Shown here in pieces: positions 23,055-34,577 of a DNA stretch of 64,000 nucleotides. The stretch is from positions 124,001-188,000 of the forward strand of contig MU400517.1 of the NCBI GenBank assembly GCA_022578965.1, given 5' to 3'. The notes below the pieces were generated by a model, which saw only the letters and a list, made by a program, of their open reading frames with translations, did not search any database and had not been told where the DNA came from. How positions within the stretch are numbered: position 1 is the first letter of the stretch; each line of letters begins with the position of its first letter. The position numbers and the translations under genes were made by a program. This stretch comes from Xylaria sp. FL1777 (lineage: Eukaryota; Ascomycota; Sordariomycetes; Xylariales; Xylariaceae).

Positions 23055-24500
23055 ATGACCTCGGCGGCGGTTCTCGACAATGATCCGCCGCTCGACACAG
23101 CCCGCCATGTCCGGTACTGGCAGCGCTGCTTTCGCTCGGGTCTCCCCCACCACTACACGAGCAACGACAGCATCCGTCTGACGCTCGGCTTCTTCATCCT
23201 CTCCGCCCTCGACCTCCTGTCGCCGTCGTCTCCCACGCCCCTCATCGCACCCGAAGACCGCCCGCGTCTGCGCGCTTGGGTCCTGCGGCACCAACATCCC
23301 CATGGCGGTTTTTGCGGCTCGCCACACCATGTCCTACCCGACGGCTTCACGAGCACCTTCGATCCCGACACCAAGACCTATGTCGCTCGTGATCCTGCCA
23401 ATGCCAACATAGCAGCCACCGGTTTTGCGCTGCTGTGTCTGGGCATCCTCGCCGAGGGGGACGGGTCTGATGCCTTCTGCCACGTCGATAGGGTGCGGAC
23501 CTTGACGTGGCTGAAGAAGCTGCAGAGGGAAGATGGCAGCTTTGGTGAAGTTCTGACCGACGACGGCCGCATATCCGGGGGCAGAGATATGAGGTATTGC
23601 TATATTGCCGCTATCATCCGCTGGGCTTTGGGAGGCGGCGAGGGCGAGGGCGAGGGCGAGGGCGAGAGCGACAAGTTCCTGGACTTCGATGTCGATGCGC
23701 TCGTGGGACACATCCGTCGAGCGCAGACCTTCGACGGCGGCATGAGCGAGAGTTCTACTCATGAAAGCCATAGTACGTGACGACCATTTCTGTCTATAAT
23801 CTTCCTTAGCTCGGGCCTATTGCCGTCTATCATTATAGCAACGAGGCTGACTCATCCGTCTGTCTCAACGCTAGGTGGCTACGCATACTGTGCCGTGGCC
23901 GCTCTGGCACTCCTCGATTCTGCAGGTCCCGAGCCCTCCCCGACGCCAAACCGATATATTCACGCAGGCATTCCTTCCGTACCCGCCCTAGCCCACTTCC
24001 TCGTAAGCCGGCAGTTCGCGTATTTAGATCCTAGCACGGATGGCGGTGACAATACCGACACTGCAAATCACCCGGTCCCTGATGTCTCTGCGCTTTCCAT
24101 GACCGACAACATACCCCAATTGGCAGGATTTAACGGTCGACTAAACAAACTTCCCGATACTTGTTATACGTGGTGGAATAGCGGTGCTTTGTCGCTACTC
24201 GGGAAAGGTGACCTAGTTAACCGTAGGCCCGCGCGACGCTTCATCCTCGAGAAGACGCAGCATCTCATCGGCGGTTTCGCGAAATACCCCGCTGGCCCAC
24301 CGGACGTCTATCATGCTTATATGGGTCTCGCCGCCCTGGCAACGATGGCTGGTGCCGAGGGTGAACCTGGTCTAGCCAAGTTCGATCCTCGCCTGTGTAT
24401 TAGTGCGGATGCGGCTGGTAAGATTTTTAAGGCGAGAGAGTTTATATTGCATCCCATCGCACAGACGGACGGCCCTACCGATAGCGGTGAAGACGATTGA
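23055..24500 (+). CDS. CDC43: Geranylgeranyltransferase type I beta subunit (Cdc43), 2 exons
   Basis: Exons are 23055-23772 and 23875-24500, with a 102-bp intron (GTACGT...CTAG), giving 447 residues. The N-terminal RHVRYWQRCFRSGLP motif and the alpha-alpha barrel repeats (HGGFCGSP, EDGSFGE, FDGGMSE, AGYAYCAVAAL-like, GGFAKYP) identify a prenyltransferase beta subunit. Predicted zinc ligands are D334 and C336 (LPDTCYTWW) and H386 (VYHAYMGL). With the alpha subunit Ram2 it attaches geranylgeranyl to CAAX proteins ending in Leu, such as Rho and Cdc42 GTPases, in the cytosol. The start MTSAAVLD is well placed before the conserved block. A Gly-Glu run at about residues 193-204, encoded by GAGGGC hexamers, is probably a surface loop expansion. 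Confidence 0.94.
23638..23666. repeat. GAGGGC hexanucleotide repeat in CDC43
   Basis: Four to five in-frame copies encode alternating Glu-Gly. Length changes would keep the frame. Confidence 0.9.
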
Positions 24501-25529
24501 GTGTGAAGAGTGGGAGGACAAGCAAGATCAAGGACACAGACGGTCCATCCACCTAAGTATGATGTTGTAAGCAGTGGCCGCTGGAGAAACTATAAGAAAA
24601 GATGTAGGTGTGTCAGGTCGGGGCCCCGTTATCCGCTAAACTGAGGCTCTCGTTGTTTGTGGTATATTGAACTATGCTTGGCCACAGGTACTGACGCTGC
24701 AATTTTCGCGATAGGGTTAAGCCTCTGCTTTCCGCGGAAACATGGTGATGTTAATGTTGACCCCTTGATAGGTAGGATGATGGCTTGGTGAAAAGCCCTA
24801 CAACTTAAACAACTCAACTGTGCTTTACTGAAGTGAGGCATAGGTGTATGTAATAGCCTGGTAGCTCTCCCCAGAGAGACTTCGCGATGAATATAAAAGA
24901 CATTTGACCAATTTCTATTTTTCATTCTAATGCTGTTTTCACTTTTTTTTCTTAGGTCTATTATGTATATCGTCCGACCATGCCATATTCCACTACATGC
25001 TCCCTTCACTTGACAATAGTTGAGTTTCCGTATGTCGGTTTTCTGTGACACTTTGTAACTGCAGCTTAGCTAACCTCAGTATGTATATATGTATGTTCCC
25101 AGCGCCAAGCTACGAATGTCAGCAAGGTTCTCATTACTAGCTAGGGACCGCGTCTCATGGACTCTATGGTTAGAAACGAGGCGAGGTACTTACTAGAAAT
25201 AATGAGCTGTGTATCAATGAGGTTGGCTGGGTGCACGTAGGTTATAGAATAGAGAGCGCCTAGATTAGGCGATACTTTGCCGTGAATAGGTGTCCTGGAC
25301 TTTATTTACTGCTCACAGGTGTCCTATGCACCCCAATATCCTGGAAACAATCAAGACCTAATGTAACCTTTGCTTTTCGCCAAATATGATAATACTGAGC
25401 TAGTAATATGGCTAACATAACACCTCGGCGAGATATGCCTCTGAATATATGACAAAGATGAATAGTCAGACATTAACTATCTCTCTGTTCTCTTCACCAA
25501 GCTACTAATCAGTTAGAACACTTTCCCCG
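24501..25529. other. Convergent spacer CDC43/TRS130
   Basis: No gene is seen. A 140-codon minus-strand frame at 24629-25051 has no recognisable domain and lies where two 3' UTRs are expected. Confidence 0.5.
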
Positions 25530-28500
25530 TCAAGCAACCAAAACCCGCCCCGCGACATCCCCCTTTTGTACGTCAAGCACAAGCGGTCCACCCCCGGCAC
25601 CACTAGCATCAAGACTAAGCGTTACAAGACTCCTATCCGCGACGACGCGCACCGTCTCCCCAAGGTTCCTTACGTCAGTCTCATACTGGGTGTCAGGTCT
25701 TGCTCCTCCTACGTTAACCGCTACGGTAGGAGTAGACGGAGAGTCCGACCGTACTTCACGGATCTCCACGCTGGGATATGGGATCCACCCCTCGCGTAGC
25801 GGGATCAGTAAGACGGGAATCTCGGCCTCGGTATCTACCGAGCTGCTGCGCTCGCGCTCGTTGTCGCTGGCCGGTGCAGGAATCACGAAATGGCCCTTCC
25901 GCCGCCCGCCTAGGAGCCACGAGTCTGTCGGTGCCGAGAGCTCATAACTGAATTCTAGGTCCACTTGTGACGAAGGCGGGGTTATTGTATCCCACATCCG
26001 TGTCCATTTTAGATGTAGTGTCGCCGGGAGAAGCTGGTGGGTGCACACGGCCGGGGAATCGGGAGAAACCGATGTTGCTGTTGGTGGTAAAGATTGGAGC
26101 CGAATATCCGCTGTGTGGACTATGGTAACGGAAGGGATGTCCACGGGAATTAGGATTGAAGATGGCTCTGCTAGTTCGAAGGTTGGCAAGACTAGGGTTG
26201 GATTTTCTGCTTGCCAGGTTCGGAGGAACGATGCTAGGGATTTGGCCAGGTCTAAGCCTGCACCATTTTTGTCCAGACCAGGGATGATCTTTGAATCCTC
26301 GACACGAGAGAGGAATGACGTGTGAACGAAGCCTAAGAGCGCAGCATGCTCAAGCTCGATTCCAGTAAGATCATTGCGCACTAGTGGTACCACGGAGGAT
26401 ATAAGTAGGCGAGATAACGGGCGTAAATTAGTTCCGTTGAGTGCTTTGACAAGTGAACTTTCAATCAATGCTTCAATTTCATCGCGGAGAACGTGGTAGT
26501 GCAGCTTGAGGTACATGGTCTTGGCCATTTTTGAGCCGTTTTTTACACCAGGTTTCCGCCTGATCTTATACAACAAGCCCGCTGGCTGCCGAGGGAAAAT
26601 CATCACGGGATCGCTAGGCGGTACACCGAAGGTAGATTCAAACATATCGGACCCTACAAGCTCACTTTTTAACAACCGTAAAGGACTGGAGCTTGCTGTT
26701 GACACGGTAAAACGAGAGAAAAGAGTATTGTGCTTAAAGACGTCTTGAACATTGACACCAAGCGCTAAACTGGTACGGACTGTGAGAGTCTTGGAAAAGA
26801 AAAAGCTTCCATGCTCAGTCTCATACGACACTTCTATGCGAAGAGAAATATTGGGGGTGTCCTGCTCCAAGGTGTATGGAAACCATATTCTCATTTTGGC
26901 TTCGGACGGGATCGAATCGACGCACAACACACCACCTTCCGGTGGCCGAGAAAACCCGAATGATGAATCAAGACATTTTGCCTCACTGCTAAGTAGTCGT
27001 AAGCCTCCTGTTGCGGCCTTTACTCGAATTTCTGCCTTTGTGAGGTCATTCCATCCAGTATCTAGCTCAATGTCGACGCTATTACTGCGATCGAGCTGTA
27101 TGTATTTTGATGTGTAGAGTCGCACGTCGAGAGTATCGGCCGGGTGGTAGATGAAAACTTGCGGTGACTTGAGTAAAGTGGTCGCCCCGTCGGGGGGACA
27201 ATAACCAAACTCTCGCTCAAAATATAGACATAATTTGCCGGCCCTAAGATCGATCTTATCAACCTCATATAAACCTGGTATCAAAACCTACATTCGATGG
27301 TTAGGAATGATCACACCGAAAGAGGCTATACAGTCTAACTTACGTTGCTTCTCAGATTCAGCCTACTCGTGCCTGGTCGGATGGTTATGGGCCCCTGTTG
27401 TTTGAGCCATATCTCTTTTATGGGCTTGGACGATGTATCGACAATGCGTACACTAGCTGTATCGATAGTCAAATCATCTACCAACAAGCTGTTGAGTTTC
27501 AGTCGAAGCGTCAGGCTATCTCGGCCCTCGTCATATCGCGGGGCCCCATCTACCTCAATGGAGAAGAAGAAGTTTGATAGCGGTACCCGCATGTCGTTCT
27601 GGATGGTTTTCGTCTCTAGCAGCAGGTCGTCCAAGAGCCCACTTATTTCTTCGCTTTCTAGATAGCCATGTCCTTCAGTATCAAAAGACGGTTTTGCACG
27701 GCGTCGATCCTTTTCGGCAGTGGCCGCCTTGGATAATAGTTTCAGTAGTACCTTGACGTATTCCTCTTTCCGTTGGAGCTGTTTGAGACATTTTGAATAC
27801 ATGATCAACATTGACAGCTCTAGAAGGCTCCATCCGCTCTCACCAAAGAAAGGAGTGGTCCTCCAAAAATAAGAGGCAGCAGAGGCATAATCTTTGAGGT
27901 GGTACTTGAGGACAGCAAGATCGGCCATAGTACTCTGAATAGAATGCGTATGGTTTGCAACTGTATAATGGCGAAGAGCCTTATCAGTGAGAATCTCGTA
28001 TAAGCGGTAGAAATCATCACTGTTGTCTAGCGCCGTCTTCAATAGCTTATTATCTATGCCAGACATTGAGACAATAGGTTCGGCAACCTGTCGTGCCGGA
28101 GGGAGATCTTCATCTCCGAGATCAATATCTACCATGTTAACCATTATAGACTGACCAACAACAGGAGTATGGGCCCACCCATTGCTCCATCCACGCTTCT
28201 TGCCCGATTCTTCTAAGATGTTCCTCGACAAAGTGTAAAGCTGGGCTCTCCTAGCAGCGAGCTCTTCTAAACCGATCTTCAAGAATGACGAAGATGCACC
28301 TGCATGATCCGACATGCTTTGTGGTCGCCCACCGGAAAATACATTCGGACTCGGCGGCGGACGGGGTACACTGCCTCCTCCAGTCCTTACATTTAATGAT
28401 GAGCTTCTAGCCGGATGCATCATTGTTTTAGGCTCAGGTATGGCGGCTTTGAGCTCCTGTTTACCGGAAGCCCCGAGAGAAGAAGAGGGTATAGGTAGTG

Positions 28501-30290
28501 ACTTCGTTGAGGTCTGAGCCAGTATTTGCTGGGCTGTAGAAAAGGCAAACGAGACAACCAGATTATCAACTATCTCATTAGTAAGCGGATCAACAGTTGC
28601 GATAGCACCGGCGTCGTCCTCTTCGGTGGCCTCGGGTGTATCTGACAAGGCGCTAAGCAGATCGTGACGCATTACTTGGGAGACGGAGGGAATAAAATCG
28701 AGGGCTCGTCGACATATTTCAGCGAGCATTGGTAATTCTTCTTGCTCGTTTTCTTGGTGTTTCGGCGGTGGCGCTCTGGGTGCCACACCATGTAGAACTG
28801 ACTCTTGCTGCTCCTTCAATTTGGCAAGAAGCTCCTCCCTGGTTGACCAAGCATTTCCAAGGCGCAATAGTAGTACTATCTGTCTCGCAAAAATGTAGCA
28901 ACGAAAGTCGAATATAGAGACATTGTTCGCGACGATAAGATCGCGATACGGCTTCTTGTTGGCACTGATGGGTATATCGTCATATGAATCTTTTTGCTGT
29001 ATGCCGGCTGGGTGCGGTGACTGCAGATCCACTACTTCATCTTCCTCATAGCTCATTTCAACCATAGCTGCCTTGGCCTTGAGTGCAAGATTCTTCAGGT
29101 CTTCAGTATATGCCGGGAGAGCATTTGCGGCGGACCCAGACCTACCCAAGCTCTGATCTTTAATAATCATATCCAGACCAACACTGAGCTCATCATAACC
29201 CACAAGAGCATCCTCGACCAAGCCAACACTTTCGAAACCTCGTGCAAGACCCTCTTTTAGAATGAAAAAGGTGCAAAAGTTCCAACCAGGCAAACTCCTC
29301 TGAGCATCTTTCTCCTTAATATCCTCCTCATACTGGGTCACACGCATATCAAAGCTAGACAGGATCAGCCCACGGAACTTTGCTATTAAGTCAGCCCAGG
29401 CATTCTCGGTCTCTTGCTCCGTCTCGGTATATCCACTAGGTACGGCTGGCACGACGCGCGGCAGGATATCGTAGGGGACGTCATTCACTCCTATCCGAAT
29501 CTGCGAGACCCGGTCCATGGCACCTTTACTAGAGCTATTGAAATCCGACCTCAACTTCTCAAGGAGTGTACTGGATCCAGGACGCCATCTCGAGGCAGTC
29601 GACGTCTTGTCGGACCCGGAACCGATGTCTGATTTGCGAGGCTGAGTGGCGGCAACAGTATTGGGTATGACGACATGCACGATGAGCCATTCGAAGGCAT
29701 CATGATTCTCGGCGGCATTAGCCTTTTTTGACGTCGATGGTGGAGTGTGCGTCTTGATCCAGTCGCGGATTTCCTGTCTGACGTGACCTTTGTAGGAGTC
29801 GTTATCGTCGCAACGCACCAGCAGCACCTTGAGATATGGGGTCTGCCTTAAGCCGGGAATCTGATGGCGTCTCGCGGGGGTGCTATTTCGGTTGGAAGAC
29901 TGGTCGACGGCCTCGCTAGACTGCGTAGCCGCCGCGGCAGCCCCAACCTGTGTCTGGAAACCATCATTCTCGGAGCGCCGCCGCTGCTGCTGCTGAGATG
30001 ACGGAGGCGGAGAGGAGATAGGAGATGAGAGAGGATTCTTGTCGCCAGAGGGCACTAACTCGACGTGGAGGGTCTCGATGGAGCGCAACGGCCCAGCATG
30101 CGATTGCCAGTGGAGGTTACGCAGGGGTAGTCGTGGCACCAGGCCGGGTGCTAGGAGCTTGAAGACATCGTGAGGGTCGAAGTATTCGACTATGGCGAGT
30201 AAGAATAAGAAAGACCATGGGCTGGCGAGCTCGGACGCAAGGGGTCATGACAATACCTGTGACTTTGGAAGTTGAAAACGGCTGTTCCAT
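25530..30290 (-). CDS. TRS130: TRAPP-II complex subunit Trs130 (TRAPPC10), 3 exons
   Basis: Exons are 30290-30257, 30189-27344 and 27287-25530; introns are 67 bp (30190-30256) and 56 bp (27288-27343). The product is 1545 residues, a normal size for filamentous fungi. The 34-nt first exon supplies MEQPFSTSKVT and joins VEYFDPHDVFKLLAPGLVPRL, the typical N-terminus. Then come LRNLHWQSHAGPLRSIETLHVELV, a helical repeat region, and a C-terminal half of beta-sandwich character. Trs130 is part of the TRAPP-II tether and exchange factor that activates Rab11-type Ypt31/32 at the late Golgi for secretion and hyphal growth. Both internal junctions are phase 0 or consistent, and no stop interrupts the spliced frame. 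A short poly-Gln (CAG repeats) near residue 75 follows a Ser/Pro stretch. It is divergent from the DUF6604 gene. Confidence 0.93.
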
Positions 30291-30942
30291 GGCATACAGC
30301 TGAAGGAATCAATCATGACTACATGGCGGGTTGCCTTGAATGAGGACGTATATCCGGTAGCCGTCGGTATGGCAGCGGATCAATTTTAGTAATGGACTAT
30401 GTGGCGGGCTCAAGCCATCTCTCTTTTGTTGATAGAATGGGAGATTGTAGGTAGGTAGTAGGTAAGTATGTACAAGGTAGGCATGTTGAGAATGCGATGC
30501 GATGCAGTGGATATAGGTACCCACTTATAGTGCTACTGTAGGTCCACCTCTGGGCAAGGCCCGCTTTTGCACAAGCCAAGATACGTTAGGTACGATGTTA
30601 CCGTAAAATGTATGTAACAATTCACCATATAATACTTCAAGGCTTCAAGGTCAACGATTTTAAATGCTAAAGATGTCCAGAGTTTAAATACAATAGAGAC
30701 AATATAGTATAAATGCAACATCTGTTTATATTAGTAATTAAAGTATTCACCAAAGAATACTTGCTGTTTCTCTTTTTCAATTCTCTCTGATTCTTCTTTA
30801 GGGCACTGGAACAACTCCCTAGGAAGTCACTCCATAGGTATGTAGAGAGAGTAGAAGGTGGTCGGCCTCAGCTTAACCTGGAATCTACATCCACGATTTC
30901 CCACAACAGGATTCAAACCGAAGCCGTCACATCAAAGCCATC
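30291..30942. other. Divergent promoter TRS130/DUF6604 gene
   Basis: A 652-bp intergenic region with a GTAGGTAGGTAGTAGGTAAG tract at about 30447-30467 and an AT-rich middle. No gene recognised. Confidence 0.55.
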
Positions 30943-33858
30943 ATGGCTCCGCTCAACCTGTATCTCGCCTACAAGCGAGACACAAGCCGCCTCATATTTT
31001 GGATCGTCAAAGCATCCAATGTCATCATCGCCTCGTCAGCCACTCTCCCCGATGATGTGCCCAAAATCCCAAACACAAACGGCCAGGTCACTGTGTCAAG
31101 CCTCGTACCCCTCTCGAAGCTCATTGCTAAGCACATGAATCCCATCCCATCCGCCATCCTGGCGCTATTCGATTCAGCGATACAGGCGCGAACAGCCGCT
31201 TACCAGGCTTTCCAGCAGCTTACTGCTAACAAGTCCGACCCTGAGGTCGAGCGAAGTAACGTCTCCCACAAGCACTTCATCGATGCCCTTGTCGAAGCCT
31301 TCGAAGCACTGGGAGGAGTTGCATGGGCCGAGAAATGTAAACTGGAAGGCCATCCTGCTGACGATCAAGCCGACCTCGAACAGACCCTCTTCGCCAACAA
31401 ATTTGCTGGACTCAGTATCGATGGAGACACAGCACGGGAGGATGAAGGCGCATGTGATGATGGGTCTGACCTAGAATCTCAACAGCACCAAGCTTCTCAG
31501 AGACGTCAGCAGCAGCAGAAGAAGTCATCCGGCAAAGGGAAGAAGGCGAAACGTGGGAAGAATGCCAATAAGAAGAGGAAGCGACATCTTCCAGCGGCCA
31601 AGACACAGAGCCTCGATGACGTTCCAGTGGAGAGCTACCGCATCATCCAAGATGAGGAAGGGATTATTACAGATTATCTGATGGCTGTCTATGCCCTCGT
31701 TAAGGAGTGGGCCGGGCTTCGAGTCTATCTGCAGGGATTGTGGCGAGACGTGGCATATAACGGGCTCAACAGCGCCGTTGCAGGGGCCTTGTCGAACATG
31801 GCCATTAATATAATCGAGTGCTCAGCTGCCGCCATGTTTATTGACTTTCCCGGACATGATTCTTACGAAACTGTCATGAGAACCATCACCCGTGGAGACC
31901 CAGACAAAGCACAAGGGATGTTCTACCTGGCGCTTCATGAGATAAACCCAGATCAAGCCAGCACCAGGAAAGTCCAGGAAACTCCCGTTGACGTCAAAGA
32001 GCAGTTCTTGATATATGCATATCGAGACCTCATTGACTTTGTCACCGACTTCCAGAAGACGCGAAGTGGAAACCCAACAAAGCCCATGCTCAATCAAATT
32101 GGCAATTGGGACCCTAATCTCGACCTTCAACGGGCTAGCGAGACAGAGAGGCTGAAGTGGCGCCGATCCTACACCATCAACTGGCTCTACGACCTTGTCA
32201 ATATCTTCTCGAGTATTGTTGTGCAGCGCAACACCATGCGAGGAGAACGGCACGCGTTGGAATCGGTGGACTGGTCTACTGCTGGCCCCTGGGATAAGCA
32301 CCGGCGGCTCTTCGGGCTAAACGAGTTTGCTGGTATGGTTACGCATCTTGCTATGCAAAAACCGGGCTCAGATATTCGTCACAAAATTCTCCCTCATCAC
32401 GTCTTTCAACTGCAGTGCATTGTTGACTCACTTACCATCTCCCGCGGCTGGTCTCTCAGTGGCCTCCGAGGCCATGTCCTCAGAGCACCACCTCGGGGCT
32501 TCCGGCCACGACGAGATGTTGATCTATTCCTCGATCGAGAGAATAAACGGACTGGCTCAGGGTTTCTCGAGGCGGTGGATGTTCTCAAGCAGCTGTTCGA
32601 GAAGGATGAAATACTTCATAGCGATTTTAATCGTCATAAAGCGAGCTACGGACTATTAGAAGCCGTCCAGTATGATTTCATCAACTGGCTCGGAGAATCG
32701 AAGTACATGCACGGGCTCACGAACATCGCCCCGTCTCGATTCTCCACCACTCACTCCAACGGTCTTTGGGAGTATTCACCGTTCCTCTGTGGGGTTGGCC
32801 TTGAAGAAGGGCTCAGGGAAGCCTACCGGTACAGCTTTATCGTCCTTGATACGCTGCCAGAACCCGTACTGTTGGTCCACCTGCACAATATGCTCGTCCA
32901 GAAAGGCTATATTGCTAAGCCAGTCGGGTTGTATGCATCGTTCCAAGAGCTATTTCCGAAGTCTTTTTTCATTGATGGCAAAGTCCCAACTTCGAACTTT
33001 GGCGAAGCTATTCAAGCAAGGGTCGCCGGATCGCAATCACGTCGCCCCGGGGCGCGACGCATCATTGACGACCTCAAGGAACTCGGGATAAACCGGTTTT
33101 TCAAGACAAAATCATATCTCATGGCGTGTCATGGGGCGGGCTGGAATCCCGACCGCATTCCAGACTGTGATATTCCAATGCCGTCCCTGCTGGGGGCTTA
33201 CCGTATCAGCCAGACCAAGCCCATTACCGATCCAACTACGGGACAGAAACGGATGGAGGACACAGATTTAGTCAACCGGGCAAGGGCCAGAGGTCTCTCT
33301 GAAGAGAATTTACTGGAGTGGACCACACTCCCCTCTCGCATAGTCAGAGGGAAGCAACCACTTTCCGAGGCTGTTCAGGAGGCGCTGGTACCAAAAGGGT
33401 ATACAATACACAATCCTCCCGAGTCAGATGGCAAGGGCGGCAATCATGAGTTGTCAGGCCAGGACCTACTCGGTCTGCTAAAGCTGGACATTTCCAACGA
33501 AATTTGCGGAGATTTACCGCTCTCCAGCCTGAACTACGTCTGGACCATGGCTCGATTCATGATGCAATTCCATCAATTCGAGAATGAGCTGAGCAAGCTC
33601 CGGAATCCATTATACGTGCAGGCGTACGAGAGCGATCCATCATGGCGGAAGCAGAAGCGAGTGGGCCTCACTTATCTCGCTCTTCATTCACAAGATGAGG
33701 AGTGTTTGAAGGTCATGGCGCGAGAGTTCCAGAACCCCAGGGCCGGATTTATGAACCATATTTACTGGGATGGTTTGGAGTCGTCAAGACTACGCGGCGA
33801 AGAACCGAGGGCGAACAGAAGAGACGACGAATTCCAAGATCAGTGTATCGCGATGTAG
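30943..33858 (+). CDS. DUF6604-domain protein, single exon
   Basis: This is an uninterrupted 971-residue frame. The N-terminus (LYLAYKRDTSRLIFWIVKASN) is characteristic of the fungal DUF6604 domain, which appears to cover about the first 270 residues. Inside it a Gln-rich, strongly basic linker (about residues 182-222, with KKRKRH) could be a nuclear localisation or nucleic-acid-binding segment. The rest is predicted mostly helical and has no catalytic motif that I recognise. It has no signal peptide or membrane helix. Function is unknown; some DUF6604 proteins carry it at the N-terminus of larger accessory proteins. The lack of introns contrasts with most long genes here. It is divergent from TRS130 and upstream of MRI1. 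Confidence 0.85.
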   Translation: MAPLNLYLAYKRDTSRLIFWIVKASNVIIASSATLPDDVPKIPNTNGQVTVSSLVPLSKLIAKHMNPIPSAILALFDSAIQARTAAYQAFQQLTANKSDPEVERSNVSHKHFIDALVEAFEALGGVAWAEKCKLEGHPADDQADLEQTLFANKFAGLSIDGDTAREDEGACDDGSDLESQQHQASQRRQQQQKKSSGKGKKAKRGKNANKKRKRHLPAAKTQSLDDVPVESYRIIQDEEGIITDYLMAVYALVKEWAGLRVYLQGLWRDVAYNGLNSAVAGALSNMAINIIECSAAAMFIDFPGHDSYETVMRTITRGDPDKAQGMFYLALHEINPDQASTRKVQETPVDVKEQFLIYAYRDLIDFVTDFQKTRSGNPTKPMLNQIGNWDPNLDLQRASETERLKWRRSYTINWLYDLVNIFSSIVVQRNTMRGERHALESVDWSTAGPWDKHRRLFGLNEFAGMVTHLAMQKPGSDIRHKILPHHVFQLQCIVDSLTISRGWSLSGLRGHVLRAPPRGFRPRRDVDLFLDRENKRTGSGFLEAVDVLKQLFEKDEILHSDFNRHKASYGLLEAVQYDFINWLGESKYMHGLTNIAPSRFSTTHSNGLWEYSPFLCGVGLEEGLREAYRYSFIVLDTLPEPVLLVHLHNMLVQKGYIAKPVGLYASFQELFPKSFFIDGKVPTSNFGEAIQARVAGSQSRRPGARRIIDDLKELGINRFFKTKSYLMACHGAGWNPDRIPDCDIPMPSLLGAYRISQTKPITDPTTGQKRMEDTDLVNRARARGLSEENLLEWTTLPSRIVRGKQPLSEAVQEALVPKGYTIHNPPESDGKGGNHELSGQDLLGLLKLDISNEICGDLPLSSLNYVWTMARFMMQFHQFENELSKLRNPLYVQAYESDPSWRKQKRVGLTYLALHSQDEECLKVMAREFQNPRAGFMNHIYWDGLESSRLRGEEPRANRRDDEFQDQCIAM

Positions 33859-34577
33859 GGAGACATAGAGAGTCGATAATGCGGTGGTCCATTGTTATCA
33901 TAGGGTGTTGGGAGGGTAAAGGGATGGTAGTCATGGCTCAAACAAATGCTGTAGAAATGAAGTGGCTACGAAATAGCGCAAATGCTGTCGTGCGCGAACT
34001 GTAACATAGAAGTCACTTTTCTAGTTGACCGTTACAATCTAACCGTTTTGAGATGAGATGAGCTGAGCCTGAGCCTGAGCCTGAGCAAAAGCGGCAAGTG
34101 TGCTAAACCCAATTTGTGTGCGCCACAGAGAGCGGTAAACCTAGGTACTAGGTAGGTACTAACTTATATAGGTACCTACCTAGGTAGTTTCTGACGCCGG
34201 AAGACCCCTCGATGTCGTGCACGCGTGCCGCGATGGCGGGGCCGGATAGGCCCGAGTTAACAAGCCGCAGATTTTATTTCGCCATCGACATCTAGATATG
34301 GGTTAGGGGTCTACAGTAGGTACCTACCTGGTAGCGAACTGCTAACGAGGCAAAGGTTTTGATCTTGCCATGTTCAGATCGTGATTAACCACTGTCATCG
34401 AGATTTCTTCTTTTAAATTTGTAGAGGGGAAAGGGCTTGTTGTGCCGGCCCGTTTATTCGTCTATTAGTTCTCTCCAGAAATACTCTCCTTTTCTCCGAC
34501 ATCGTTGGCCATTTCACGAGGTAGCTAGCTACCTAGTAGTGAATTAGCTGGATCGCTAATTATTCGCATTATTCGCC
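33859..34577. other. Intergenic region with dense TAGGTA tracts
   Basis: GAGCCT-type short repeats occur near 34064-34086, a strong TAGGTA/TACCTA cluster at 34141-34188, and another at about 34317-34332. No gene is seen. Confidence 0.6.

Noticed and set aside
24629..25051. 140-codon minus-strand frame
   Set aside because: It lies in a convergent spacer with no recognisable domain or splice context.
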